DNA of 64,000 nt from Kineosporia babensis (GCF_021129305.1 NZ_JAJOMB010000006.1:334424-398423), one strand, 5' to 3'. Counted from the stretch's first letter, positions 8,424-17,024 are shown. The notes: a model not told the origin generated them from the letters alone. Translations and numbers: made by a program.

Positions 8424-9316
8424 TTCAGACTGCCCTGGGCGACCGAGCCCTGCAGCCGGCGCTGGAAGATGATGTATACCACCAGAACCGGCAGGATCGT
8501 CATCACCGCGCCGGCGAACAGCGCCCCGAAGTCGACCGAATAGCCTGCGCTGGAGGCGAAGGCGGCCATGCCCTGGGTGAGCACCCACTTGCTCTGGTCG
8601 GTGTTCAGCACCAGCGGCAGCAGGAACTGGTTCCACAACCCGACGAAGTTGAGGATCGCCACCGAGGCCATGCCGGGCCGGGCCATCGGCAGCATGATCT
8701 GGAAGAAGGTCCGCCACGCGCTGGCCCCGTCGATCGCGGCGGCCTCGGCGATCTCGCTGGGCAGTTCCTCGAAGTAGGAGATCAGGAAGAAGACGGTGAA
8801 CGGATACGCGAACGCCGTGTAGGTCAGGATCAGCCCGGGCAGGGTGCCGAGCAGGCCCATGCCCTGCAGCACGAAGAACAGCGGCACCACGGCGAGGAAG
8901 ATCGGGAAGGTCAGCCCGGCCAGGATCAGCTGCCGGATCACCGTGCGGCCGGGGAACTCGAAACGGGCCAGGGCGTAGGCCGACATCGAGCCCAGCAGCA
9001 TGGTCAGGAACAGCGCCGAGCCGACCACCAGGACGGTGTTGAGGAAGTAGCTGCCGATCCCGGCGGTGGTCCAGGCCGAGACGTAGTTGTCGAACGACCA
9101 GCGCTCGGGCAGGGCGAACGGCGAGGCGAAGATCTCCTGCGAGGTCTTGAACGACTGCAGGACCGTCCACAGCAGCGGAGCCAGGACGACCAGGGTCCAG
9201 ACACCGAGGATGGAGTGCGAGGTGACGGCGGCCCCGCGGTCACCGTTGCGGCCGGTGGGCCGCTGCGGAGCCGGGCGGGCGGGTTCGGTCTGCGGGGGCA
9301 GCGTGGTCTGGGTCAT
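8420..9316 (-). CDS. ngcG: sugar ABC transporter permease NgcG-like (MalG family)
   Basis: Encodes 298 residues with six predicted membrane segments and the cytoplasmic EAA loop EIAEAAAIDGASAWRTFF, which docks onto the transporter ATPase. A disordered proline-rich N-terminus (about 35 residues) precedes the first membrane segment. Its ATG shares a base with the stop of the partner permease (TGATG), and its own stop overlaps the kinase start. The symbol follows the NgcE-like binding protein upstream. No ATPase gene is present, as in Streptomyces ngcEFG, where a shared MsiK-type ATPase serves several importers. Confidence 0.88.
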   Translation of the reverse strand: MTQTTLPPQTEPARPAPQRPTGRNGDRGAAVTSHSILGVWTLVVLAPLLWTVLQSFKTSQEIFASPFALPERWSFDNYVSAWTTAGIGSYFLNTVLVVGSALFLTMLLGSMSAYALARFEFPGRTVIRQLILAGLTFPIFLAVVPLFFVLQGMGLLGTLPGLILTYTAFAYPFTVFFLISYFEELPSEIAEAAAIDGASAWRTFFQIMLPMARPGMASVAILNFVGLWNQFLLPLVLNTDQSKWVLTQGMAAFASSAGYSVDFGALFAGAVMTILPVLVVYIIFQRRLQGSVAQGSLK

Positions 9317-10254
9317 CAGGCCCTCCCGGCCTTCGTTGCGAGGCGGGCCAGGCGCAGGAGGCCGACGAAGGCGAAGGTGATCAGGGCCAGCACCACGCCC
9401 ATCGCGCAGGCCTTGCCGAAGTCGGCCTTGGTGAACGCGGTGGTGTAGATCTGCTGGGTGATCACCAGGGTCGAGTTGTCCGGCCCACCGGTGGAGTTCA
9501 GCGCCTGGACGTAGACGAAGCAGTCCAGGGCGAAGATCCCGATGTAGATGTAGGCCGCCCGGACGCTGCCGGACAGGTACGGCGCGATGATCGAGCGGGC
9601 CACCCGGAACCGGCCGGCGCCGTCCAGTCGGGCGGCCTCCAGCACCTCGTGGTCGATGCCCTGGATGGCCGCGATGAACAGCACCATGTAGAAGCCGACC
9701 ATGCCCCAGACCGCGACGCCGATCGTGGCCGCCATTGCGGTGCGCTTCTCGCCGAGCCAGGCGTAGGCCTCGAAGCCGTCCGCGCCGACGTTGGTGAGCA
9801 CCCCGTTGAGCAGGCCGTTGTTCGGGTCGTAGACCTGGGCCCAGACCAGGCCGACAACGATCGCCGGGATCACGTACGGGAAGAACGAGATGACGCGGTA
9901 GAAGGCCGATCCGCGCACCCCGCGCACGCCGCCGGCCGAGGGCCCGCCCACCGTGACCAGCACGGCGAACGCGAACGCGATGCCGAGGGTCACGACCGGC
10001 AGAATCAGCAGGAGCAGCAGGCTGTTGCGGACCGCCTTGAGGAAGGTCGCGTCGCCGAGCAACTCGGTGTAGTTGTCCAGACCGACGAACGGCTTGTCCG
10101 GGCTGAAGCCGCTCCACGAGGTCAATGAGTACGTGACCGCCTGGGCGAACGGCCACAGCACCATCACCGCGTACAGCGCGAACGGCACCAGCAGGAAGAC
10201 GACCAGCAGGCTCGCGCGGTCCAGATCGAGTTGTCGGCGACGCGCCACGATCAC
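9316..10254 (-). CDS. ngcF: sugar ABC transporter permease NgcF-like (MalF family)
   Basis: Encodes 312 residues with six or more membrane segments and the EAA loop EVLEAARLDGAGRFRVARS. GTG at 10254 overlaps the stop of the binding-protein gene (GTGA); another in-frame GTG at 10248 would remove two residues. It would pair with the next permease to form the membrane channel for N-acetylglucosamine and N,N'-diacetylchitobiose. The insert VGGPSAGGVRGVRGS after the second membrane segment is longer than I expect for this family and glycine-rich, probably a periplasmic or cytoplasmic loop. Confidence 0.88.
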   Translation of the reverse strand: MIVARRRQLDLDRASLLVVFLLVPFALYAVMVLWPFAQAVTYSLTSWSGFSPDKPFVGLDNYTELLGDATFLKAVRNSLLLLLILPVVTLGIAFAFAVLVTVGGPSAGGVRGVRGSAFYRVISFFPYVIPAIVVGLVWAQVYDPNNGLLNGVLTNVGADGFEAYAWLGEKRTAMAATIGVAVWGMVGFYMVLFIAAIQGIDHEVLEAARLDGAGRFRVARSIIAPYLSGSVRAAYIYIGIFALDCFVYVQALNSTGGPDNSTLVITQQIYTTAFTKADFGKACAMGVVLALITFAFVGLLRLARLATKAGRA

Positions 10255-11642
10255 TTCACCTCGACCTTGGTGATCGAGTCGTCCTCGCGCACGGCGTCGG
10301 TCAGGTCCTGCATCTTCTTGGTCAGGTCGGCGACCGAGGAGTCACCGGCCAGGAAGGAGTTCCACAGCACCAGCATGTCCGGGCCGAAACCGTAGAGGTC
10401 CTTGAAGGTGTGCGAGAAGGCGTCGGCACCCGCCGCCTCGATCATCTTGGTCTGAGAGACCAGGGCGGTGGAGCCGAAGCCGTCCTCCGGGACGGTGCCC
10501 TTGACGATCGTGGAGGCGAGCTTGGCCTCGGCGAAGGCGGTGGCCGCCTCCTTGGAGAGCATGGTGCGCAGCAGTTCCTTGCCGCCGGCCTTGTTCTTGG
10601 CCTTGGTCGGCACGAAGAACGGCTCACCGGCCGAGGCGTGCACCGCGGTGGCGGGCAGCACCGAGGAGGCGGTGGCCGGAGGAGCCGGGAAGCCGGTCAT
10701 CTGGAAGTCGTCGGCCGTCTGCTCCTTCATCTCGTTCTCGATCCACGAGCCGGACGGGTACAGCACGAACTCCTTGGCCTGGCTCCACTGCGCCTGGGCA
10801 GCGGTGAACTGGGTGCCGGCGCCACCGGGCCGGAAGTAGCCGGCGGCCACCGCCTCACCCATCGCGGTGAGCACGGCCTGCACCGCGGGCAGGCTCCAGC
10901 AGTCGGCGGCCAGGTTGCCCAGCGCGATCCGGACGTCGTGACCACCCTCGACGATGGCCGAGTCGATGGCCAGCGTGAGGTAGTAGTCGGCGGCCTCCTT
11001 GCCCCAGCCGAACAGGTACAGGTCCTCGGCCTTGGCCTGGGCGCCGAGCTCGAGGATCTCCGCCCAGGTGGTCGGGACGCTCCAGCCCTTCTCCTCGAAG
11101 AGCGAGGCGGAGTACCAGATGCCGTACAGGGTGAGGCAGTAGTTGATCGCCACCAGCTTGCCGTTGACCGTGGTGTCGTTCAGCATGCCGTCGTACAGGG
11201 TCTCGCGGATCGCGGTGCCCTCGAGGTTGACCGCGTCGACCACCTCGGTGAGGTCGTCCACCTGCTCGAACAGGGCGCTGTCGGCGATCTTGTCGGCACC
11301 GGAGTTGTCCAGCAGGTCCGGCGGGTTGCCGGCCACGAACCGCGGCTGCATCTGGGTGGCGATCTGGGTCGAGGCGGTCACCTGGACCGAGACCCCGTCC
11401 TGGGTGCCACCCAGGATCTTGCCGGCGTTCTCGACGTAGTCGACGCCGTAGCCGCCGTCGAAGATCACGGCGTCGACCTTGCTGTCGGCGGCGACACCGA
11501 ACGGGTTGGTCGCGCTGACCTCACCGGTGGCGCCGGTCGCCTCGGAGCCGGAGGAACAGGAGGCGAGTGCGATACCGGTCGGCAGGGTCAGGCCGACGAC
11601 ACCGGCGAAGCGCAGGAAGCCACGGCGGTCGAGCTGGGACAT
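10251..11642 (-). CDS. ngcE: NgcE-like N-acetylglucosamine/diacetylchitobiose-binding lipoprotein
   Basis: Encodes 463 residues. The N-terminus carries a twin-arginine signal (DRRGFLRF) with a lipobox LASC, so the protein should be exported folded and lipid-anchored. The mature start TNPFGVAADSKVDAVIF and the motif PRFVAGNPPDLLDNSG closely match what I know of Streptomyces NgcE, the binding protein of the GlcNAc/chitobiose importer. It is the second gene of a run of six minus-strand genes, 48 bases after the SIS gene. The next gene overlaps its stop by 4 bases. Cluster-borne hexosaminidase and sugar kinase agree with the assignment. Confidence 0.92.
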   Translation of the reverse strand: MSQLDRRGFLRFAGVVGLTLPTGIALASCSSGSEATGATGEVSATNPFGVAADSKVDAVIFDGGYGVDYVENAGKILGGTQDGVSVQVTASTQIATQMQPRFVAGNPPDLLDNSGADKIADSALFEQVDDLTEVVDAVNLEGTAIRETLYDGMLNDTTVNGKLVAINYCLTLYGIWYSASLFEEKGWSVPTTWAEILELGAQAKAEDLYLFGWGKEAADYYLTLAIDSAIVEGGHDVRIALGNLAADCWSLPAVQAVLTAMGEAVAAGYFRPGGAGTQFTAAQAQWSQAKEFVLYPSGSWIENEMKEQTADDFQMTGFPAPPATASSVLPATAVHASAGEPFFVPTKAKNKAGGKELLRTMLSKEAATAFAEAKLASTIVKGTVPEDGFGSTALVSQTKMIEAAGADAFSHTFKDLYGFGPDMLVLWNSFLAGDSSVADLTKKMQDLTDAVREDDSITKVEVK

Positions 11643-11690
11643 GGGCAGATCCTTCTTCGATAAGGGTTGGCTGATCGGGACCGGGCAATT

Positions 11691-12461
11691 TCAGGCGTAG
11701 CGGCGAATGCGGTCGCCGTACTTGCTCTCCAGAGCATGGTTGTGCTCGTCCCCGCTGGGGATGTTGGCCGAGATGTACAGCGGAGCGGGGGTTTCGGTGC
11801 TGCCCAGACGATGGGCGATGCCCACGGTGAGCAGCTGGGCGATGAAGGCCGAGGTGATCGAGGAGACCGCGCCCACACCGAGACCGCCCGGGCTCTCCAG
11901 CGTGGTGTCCCCGTAGGGTGCCCGGTTGTCGATGACGACGTCGGCGATCTCGGAAAGACGCTTGCCACTGGGGTGTTTGGGGGTGACGGCCGCGGTGTGC
12001 GCCAGGCTGGTGACCGCGATGACCTTGTGCCCGTGCTCCTGGGCGAGCAGGGCGGTGCCGACGATGCTGCCGTTGACCCCCGAGTTCGAGGCGATCACGA
12101 ACACGTCGGCCGGGTCGCGGTCGATCGTCGCGAACAGGTCCTCGGCGATCCGCGGGTCCCGTTCCAGTGGCGGCTGACCGGCCAGTTCGGCCACCGAGTG
12201 CTTGCCGTGCAGCACCACGTTGCGCAGCGCCACCTTGTTGGTCGGGATCAAACCGCCTGCCCGCCCGGCGATCTCCATGGCGAAGGCCTCGGAGTGCCCG
12301 GTGCCGAACGCCTGGATCACCCCGCCGGCCTCGATCGCATCGGACAGCAGGGCGATCGCGGGCTCCAGCGCCCCCGCGGCCGCGTCCTCGGCGATCGCCG
12401 CCAGACGCGTGCTCACCTCCTGGTGGAGGTCGCGAGCGGGGGAGAAGGACGGAACCGGCAT
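11691..12461 (-). CDS. SIS-domain sugar-phosphate isomerase-like protein
   Basis: Encodes 256 residues with one SIS (sugar isomerase) fold spanning nearly the whole protein. The phosphosugar loops are visible as FGTGHSEAFAMEI (about 50-62) and ASNSGVNGSI (about 125-134). The start at 12461 is chosen because GGAG lies 6 bases before it; a frame extending to 12494 adds 11 residues without a good ribosome site. The gene heads the ngc operon and is divergent from an RpiR regulator that also contains a SIS domain. Likely roles are amino-sugar phosphate isomerisation or an etherase-like step in GlcNAc or muropeptide recycling. The exact reaction is not decidable here. Confidence 0.85.
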   Translation of the reverse strand: MPVPSFSPARDLHQEVSTRLAAIAEDAAAGALEPAIALLSDAIEAGGVIQAFGTGHSEAFAMEIAGRAGGLIPTNKVALRNVVLHGKHSVAELAGQPPLERDPRIAEDLFATIDRDPADVFVIASNSGVNGSIVGTALLAQEHGHKVIAVTSLAHTAAVTPKHPSGKRLSEIADVVIDNRAPYGDTTLESPGGLGVGAVSSITSAFIAQLLTVGIAHRLGSTETPAPLYISANIPSGDEHNHALESKYGDRIRRYA

Positions 12462-12474
12462 GGACGCTCCTCGA

Positions 12475-12522
12475 CTGAATCGATCAGCCACCACGGCGGC
12501 GGTGGCCGGTTAGGCGATTCAG
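12475..12522. promoter_or_regulatory. nested inverted repeats between SIS gene and RpiR regulator
   Basis: Outer arms CTGAATCG (12475-12482) and CGATTCAG (12515-12522) enclose inner arms GCCACC (12487-12492) and GGTGGC (12501-12506). The element starts 13 bases upstream of the SIS start codon in the divergent promoter region. It is a plausible operator for the RpiR regulator, or a 5' leader hairpin of the ngc operon mRNA. Confidence 0.45.
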
Positions 12523-12684
12523 TGTTGAGCTGTTTTGACCGGCCTGTCCAGTAATGTCGACGAACGGCATGAATGGTTTACACGGCGGCAATGGATGTGG
12601 CTGAATGATTCATCTTTCTTGACGGCCAGATCCGGCTTCGTGAGAATCCTGCTGTCCGCCGCCCATCGAGGAGGGCCCGAGTCG

Positions 12685-13602
12685 ATGCCCGGCCTGCAGG
12701 GGACCAGAACAGTAGGGGTGACGGAGCTGATCCGGGACGCCCTTCCGGACCTGTCGCACTCGCTCGCCCGGGTGGCCCGGGCCGTGCTGCAGGACCCGAC
12801 GGCCGTGGCCGGGCTCTCGGCCGATCAGCTGGCCGGCCGCGCGGGGGTCTCGCAGGCCAGCGTCACCCGGTTCTGCAAGGCGATCGGGCTGGATTCGTAC
12901 CAGGGGCTGCTGTTGCGGATCGCGCAGGAGAGCGGCCGGTACGCCGGGCCCTGGTCGATCACCGAGCTGAGCAACGACATCAGCCCGGACGACCCGCTGG
13001 ACAAGGTGCTGGAGACGGTGGCCGCGGCCGACATGCGCAGCCTCGAGCAGGCCAAGGAACGTCTCGACCTGAAGGCGCTGGAACGCGGCGCCCAGGCGAT
13101 CGCCAAGGCCCGCCGGGTGGATCTGTACGGCGTCGGCGGATCCGGGGCGGTGGCCAACGAACTGGAGATGCGGCTGTTCGGCATCGGGGTGCAGGCCCGG
13201 GCCTGGCTGGAGGTGCACGGTGCCGTCACCTCGGCCTCGCTGCTGACCACCCGGGACGTGGCGGTGGGGGTCTCCGACTCGGGGGTGACCGCCGAGACCT
13301 TCGAGGCGCTGCAGAGGGCCCGCGAACGCGGAGCCATCACGATCGCCATCACCCGGCGCTCATCGTCACCGTTGGCGGCCATGGCCGACATCCAGCTTGC
13401 GGTCAGCGGTTTCGACACCAAGTTCCGGGCCGGATCGTTCGCCTCCCGGCACGTCCAGCTCCTGGTGGCCGACGTGCTCTATGTGCGGGTGGCCCAGTTG
13501 GGCTTCGACCGGGCCTCGGCCGCCATCGCCCTGACCTCGCACCTGGCCCCCAGCCACTCGGTGGTGGGGCGGCGCCCAGGCCGCAGGAGCGCGAGCCCTT
13601 AG
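12685..13602 (+). CDS. MurR/RpiR-family transcriptional regulator
   Basis: Encodes 305 residues. An N-terminal RpiR-type helix-turn-helix (about 10-90; SADQLAGRAGVSQASVTRFCKAIG is the DNA-reading part) is followed by a SIS effector domain (about 125-270; LYGVGGSGAVANELEMRL and VSDSGVTAETFEAL are the sugar-phosphate loops). The start at 12685 follows a GAGGAGG about 10 bases upstream; a longer frame to 12535 crosses the promoter region and is unlikely. It is divergent from the GlcNAc operon, so control of that operon by an amino-sugar phosphate is the natural inference. Confidence 0.9.
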   Translation: MPGLQGTRTVGVTELIRDALPDLSHSLARVARAVLQDPTAVAGLSADQLAGRAGVSQASVTRFCKAIGLDSYQGLLLRIAQESGRYAGPWSITELSNDISPDDPLDKVLETVAAADMRSLEQAKERLDLKALERGAQAIAKARRVDLYGVGGSGAVANELEMRLFGIGVQARAWLEVHGAVTSASLLTTRDVAVGVSDSGVTAETFEALQRARERGAITIAITRRSSSPLAAMADIQLAVSGFDTKFRAGSFASRHVQLLVADVLYVRVAQLGFDRASAAIALTSHLAPSHSVVGRRPGRRSASP

Positions 13603-13799
13603 CCGTTCTGCGGTTGCCGGACTGCTGTGACAACAATCCCTGACGGGCTCACCGGGCTGGCCGCGATCGTCCGTCGCTGTGGTTCTTTCGTCGCACTGCC
13701 GTCCGCCCGGAGGATGAAGCCTTCCACCGCCACCCCCTGCCAGGATGAGCCCGCGCTCGCAGATCGGGTCTGCGGACGGCTCGGGCAGGAGGCCTGGCA

Positions 13800-14168
13800 G
13801 TGAAGACAGTCGACAGTGTTCTGGGGTTCGTGATCCTCGCGGAATGGTTACTGGCGTTCGGATATCTGGGGTTCAGATTCGCCCGCACGCTGGGCCGGAT
13901 GCGCCAGGGCGCGGTGATCAACCAGAACGCGGCGTCCCAGAGTTACGAGGCCGTGGTGGTGGGGCGACGGGTCGACGTGACCGGCGCAGCCAAGCGCCAG
14001 GAGGAGGCAACCCACTTCCAGTACCTGACTTTCGAGGGCCCGGACCAGGCCCGGCAGGAATTCCTGATCAAGAACGGCGACCACCACTGGATCCGGACCG
14101 GTGCTCGCGGCCTGCTCAGTCACCAGGGCCTGCAGTACACCGGATTCGTCCCCCACCGGCAGAGCTGA
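13800..14168 (+). CDS. small membrane-anchored protein, paralogue of the next gene
   Basis: Encodes 122 residues: one N-terminal membrane segment (about 5-25), a basic stretch, and a soluble domain beginning YEAVVVGRRVDV and ending in GLLSHQGLQYTGFVP. The GTG start is supported by AGGAGG (13787-13792), 7 bases upstream. The domain resembles small beta-rich actinobacterial proteins of unknown function. The following gene has the same architecture and shares the terminal pattern G-x(n)-QG-x-Y-x-GF, so this is a tandem duplication. No function is assigned. Confidence 0.65.
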   Translation: MKTVDSVLGFVILAEWLLAFGYLGFRFARTLGRMRQGAVINQNAASQSYEAVVVGRRVDVTGAAKRQEEATHFQYLTFEGPDQARQEFLIKNGDHHWIRTGARGLLSHQGLQYTGFVPHRQS

Positions 14169-14183
14169 AGGAGCCTCCTAGAG

Positions 14184-14586
14184 ATGACCACGACCCTGGG
14201 CCTGATCGGCTTCCTGATCCTGACCAACGCCGTCTTCGGTTACATCCTGTTCGGCATCACGCCGGGGACGATCCGACAGCGACTGCGCGACAACGGCCGG
14301 CCCAAGGAGGAACTGCCCTCCCAGCTGGTGGCCAAGCGGCACGAGGTGCATCTGCAGCACGGCGAGGGCGATCCCTGGCACCACACCCGCTACTTCGCCG
14401 CATTCCAGGTCTCGGGGCGCTCCAGCTGGGTCAGCAACGTGCTCTTGCCGATCCCGCGACGAGCGTCGGGAGTTTCCCCTGGGAGCTACCGAGTGGGGAC
14501 TGCTGGCCGAGGGCGATCACGGGGTGCGGCGGTGTCAGGGCTCCCGCTATCTCGGGTTCCGGCGTGAGCCCGGGCTCGCTGAATAA
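14184..14586 (+). pseudogene. frameshifted paralogue of the upstream small membrane protein
   Basis: The frame opened by ATG 14184 (membrane segment at residues about 5-25, then KRHEVHLQHGEGDPWHHTRY) loses similarity to its upstream neighbour after about residue 78. It then runs into arginine-rich, non-homologous sequence to a stop at 14567. The +1 frame takes up the family pattern from about 14458 (DERREFPL, then CQGSRYLGFRREPG) and ends at TAA 14584-14586. A single insertion or a two-base loss near 14415-14457 explains this. The spacer between the two halves is also longer than in the paralogue. Either a young pseudogene or a sequencing error. Confidence 0.7.
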
Positions 14587-14628
14587 TCCGTTTCCCGGAG
14601 GGTCGGGATACGTCATGATCCTGGCACG

Positions 14629-15213
14629 ATGTCACGGACGAAACGGCGTAGGACGCCACCGGAGAAGAAGGCGCTGAGTCTCGCGAGGGATCGGCGCAAT
14701 GCCCACGGAGAGCATGACAAGGCCTCTCGGCGAAGGATTCCCGCGAACAAGCGGCGGGTGAACCGGGCCAACCGCCGGGTGGAGGAGCACCATCTGGCGA
14801 TCGCGGCGCGCGGCGACGAGGACACGGTGCTGCGCGTGGAGGAACGCCTGCTCGGACGGACCCGGCAGACCTGGCGCAAGACGCCGGACCGGCCGCTGGG
14901 GGAGCACCGGGCCCGGCAGCGGAAGCGGCGGGCGCAGAGCTACCGCTCGCACCGCTTCATGCAGTACGTGAACGGCACGCGGCCGGTCCCGGCCGACCTC
15001 GACCCGAACCAGGCCGACTGGGTGTTCACGTTCCAGTACTGGTCGGCCGAGGCCGAGGTGATCCAGGACCGGGCCACACAGGAGAAGGCCCGCGCGGCCC
15101 GGCAGAAGGAGTTCGACCGCCAGGACGCGCGGCGCAAGCTGGCCGAGCGGCGCGCAGCCCACCGCAAGGCCGCCGTTCAGCAGCGCAAAGGGCTGGCCGA
15201 GGGCGGATTCTGA
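14629..15213 (+). CDS. highly basic hypothetical protein
   Basis: Encodes 194 residues extremely rich in arginine, lysine, glutamine and glutamate, with predicted long helices at both ends (about 1-110 and 145-194). A small aromatic-containing patch in the middle (DWVFTFQYWSAEAEVI) is the only part that looks folded. No known family was recognised. The composition suggests nucleic acid or ribosome binding, but this is only inference. The ATG has no convincing ribosome site and the gene has no obvious operon partner, so it could be leaderless or mis-called at the start. Confidence 0.5.
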   Translation: MSRTKRRRTPPEKKALSLARDRRNAHGEHDKASRRRIPANKRRVNRANRRVEEHHLAIAARGDEDTVLRVEERLLGRTRQTWRKTPDRPLGEHRARQRKRRAQSYRSHRFMQYVNGTRPVPADLDPNQADWVFTFQYWSAEAEVIQDRATQEKARAARQKEFDRQDARRKLAERRAAHRKAAVQQRKGLAEGGF

Positions 15214-15246
15214 TCGTCCTCATGCCCATCGCCTACACTTCACCGG

Positions 15247-15840
15247 GTGACGCGGGCGGAGCAGGACGTGCTGGAAGGTATCCGAGCGGGCCGGCTTTAC
15301 ACCGAGACCGAGGCGGCCTTCCGGGATCCGCTGCGCCGCGCCGAGGAGATCTTCGCGTACAACCTCACGCCTCCTTCACAACCGGAGCGCCGGCGGGAAC
15401 TGCTGGAGGTCATTCTGGGCTCGGTCGGGGAGCGCACCGTTCTCCTGCCGCCGTTCCAGGCGGGCTTCGGCAGTAACGTGCATATTGGCGACGACTTCTT
15501 CGGCAACGTCAACATCACGTTCGTGGACGACGTCGAGATCCGGATCGGTCACGGCGTGATGATCGCCCCGAGCGTCACGCTCACCACCACCGGCCATCCG
15601 GTGCACCCCGATCTGCGGGTGGACTTCCGGCGGTTCTCGGAGCCGATCGTGATCGAGGACAAGGTGTGGATCGGCAGCAACGCGGTCGTGCTGCCGGGGG
15701 TGCGGATCGGCTACGGGTCGGTGATCGGGGCCGGCAGCGTGGTCACCCAGGACGTTGCGCCGATGAGCATCGCGACGGGGGTTCCGTGCCGGGTCCAGCG
15801 GGCCATCACCGACGCCGATCTGGCTCAGCGGCAGGCCTAG
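15247..15840 (+). CDS. LacA/Maa-type sugar O-acetyltransferase
   Basis: Encodes 197 residues. An N-terminal helical Mac region (about 1-60; RAGRLYTETEAAF) precedes a left-handed beta-helix of hexapeptide repeats (about 70-190). Family landmarks are TTGHPVHPDLR with the catalytic histidine, and the acetyl-CoA-binding tail VWIGSNAVVLPGVRIGYGSVIGAGSVV. It would move acetyl from acetyl-CoA to a hydroxyl of a sugar such as maltose or galactoside, in the cytoplasm, as a trimer. The start is GTG 15247. A second member of the family lies 450 bases downstream on the same strand. Confidence 0.9.
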   Translation: MTRAEQDVLEGIRAGRLYTETEAAFRDPLRRAEEIFAYNLTPPSQPERRRELLEVILGSVGERTVLLPPFQAGFGSNVHIGDDFFGNVNITFVDDVEIRIGHGVMIAPSVTLTTTGHPVHPDLRVDFRRFSEPIVIEDKVWIGSNAVVLPGVRIGYGSVIGAGSVVTQDVAPMSIATGVPCRVQRAITDADLAQRQA

Positions 15841-15853
15841 TCTCTGTCGCCCC

Positions 15854-16204
15854 CTAGCTCCACCCGAGGTCGTGCAGTCGCGCGTCGTCGATCCCGAAGT
15901 GGTGGGCCACCTCGTGCCGGACCGTGATCCGGACCTCCTGCGCCACCTCCTGCTCGGTCTCGCAGATCGCCAGGGTCGGGTTGCGGAAGATCAGGATGCG
16001 GTCGGGCAGGCTACCGGCGGCCCACCACTCGTCCCGTTCGGTCAGCGGCGTGCCCTCGTACAGGCCCAGCAGGTCGGGGTCGTCCTCGGGGGCGTCGTCC
16101 TCGACCAGGATGACGACGTTGCGCAGATTCCTGGTCAGCTGCGGCGGGATCTCGTCCAGGGCCAGGCCGACCAGCCGTTCGAATGCCTCGCGCGTCATCT
16201 CCAT
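15854..16204 (-). CDS. small zincin-type metallopeptidase family protein
   Basis: Encodes about 116 residues. The HExxH zinc-protease motif is seen in VRHEVAHHFGIDD near the C-terminus, matching a small zincin family (PF06262, formerly DUF1025) common in actinobacteria. Members are single-domain and cytoplasmic with no proven substrate. Three start codons are possible (GTG 16207, ATG 16204, ATG 16198) and none has a good ribosome site. The gene lies opposite and between two acetyltransferase genes; its stop is 13 bases from the end of the first. Confidence 0.85.
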   Translation of the reverse strand: MEMTREAFERLVGLALDEIPPQLTRNLRNVVILVEDDAPEDDPDLLGLYEGTPLTERDEWWAAGSLPDRILIFRNPTLAICETEQEVAQEVRITVRHEVAHHFGIDDARLHDLGWS

Positions 16205-16292
16205 CACGACACCGATCTTTCCCTACCAGGCTGAGAGCCGTATGGCACCGGTCAGGGGCTCTGCGCAGCCCGTCGTTCTAGACTGGCCGGCC

Positions 16293-16889
16293 GTGACCCT
16301 GGACGAACAGTTCGCGCTGATGGCCACCGGTTTGCCGTACGACGACCTCAGGCCGGAGCTGATCCAGGCTCGTGTGGCCGCGGTGCAGGCGACGAGCGAC
16401 TACAACACTGCTTATGGACGTCCGCAGCCAGAACGCGAGGCACTGTTGCGGAAAGTGGTGGGCTCGGTGGGTGAGGGCGGCAACTTCGAGCCGACGTTCC
16501 GCTGCGAGTTCGGCCGGAACATCCATCTGGGCAAGCACTTCTTCGCGAACTTCGACTGCGTGATGCTCGACGGCGCCCCGATCCGGATCGGGGACAACGT
16601 GCTGCTCGGGCCCAAGGTGGGCCTGTACACGTCCAACCATGCCCTGGATCCGGGAGAGCGGCGGGAAGGGGCCTGCGTGGCCCGGCCGATCACGATCGGC
16701 AACGACGTGTGGATCGGCGGCGGGGCGAGCGTCCTGCCGGGGGTCACCATCGGGGACGGTGCCGTGGTCGCGGCGGCTGCAGTGGTGACCAGGGACGTCC
16801 CCTCCCGGACGGTGGTGGCCGGCAATCCGGCGCGGGTGCTGCGGGAGATCACGGACGCCGATCGCACCGGGTATACGCCCTCGCACTGA
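16293..16889 (+). CDS. Maa-type maltose/sugar O-acetyltransferase
   Basis: Encodes 198 residues. The Mac-type N-terminus (FALMATGLPYDD, DYNTAYGRPQPEREALLR) is followed by the hexapeptide beta-helix. Family landmarks include PTFRCEFGRNIHLGKHFFANF, YTSNHALDPGERREG with the catalytic histidine, and NDVWIGGGASVLPGVTIGDG at the acetyl-CoA site. GTG 16293 gives the canonical length; the much longer open frame upstream is non-homologous. It acetylates free sugars, perhaps to detoxify non-metabolised ones. It is a second, clearly diverged copy of the function at 15247-15840. Confidence 0.9.
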   Translation: MTLDEQFALMATGLPYDDLRPELIQARVAAVQATSDYNTAYGRPQPEREALLRKVVGSVGEGGNFEPTFRCEFGRNIHLGKHFFANFDCVMLDGAPIRIGDNVLLGPKVGLYTSNHALDPGERREGACVARPITIGNDVWIGGGASVLPGVTIGDGAVVAAAAVVTRDVPSRTVVAGNPARVLREITDADRTGYTPSH

Positions 16890-17024
16890 CGCGCACCGGT
16901 TCGGCTGACCGCTCGTGGGCAGTCCGGGCTGGTCAGGGGCTCGATCGGCATTTTGTCGGACCCCGTGGCTAGTGTTCCTCAGCGAATCGAGGAAGTGCTT
17001 TTCTGGCGGAGGAAAACCGGGCCC

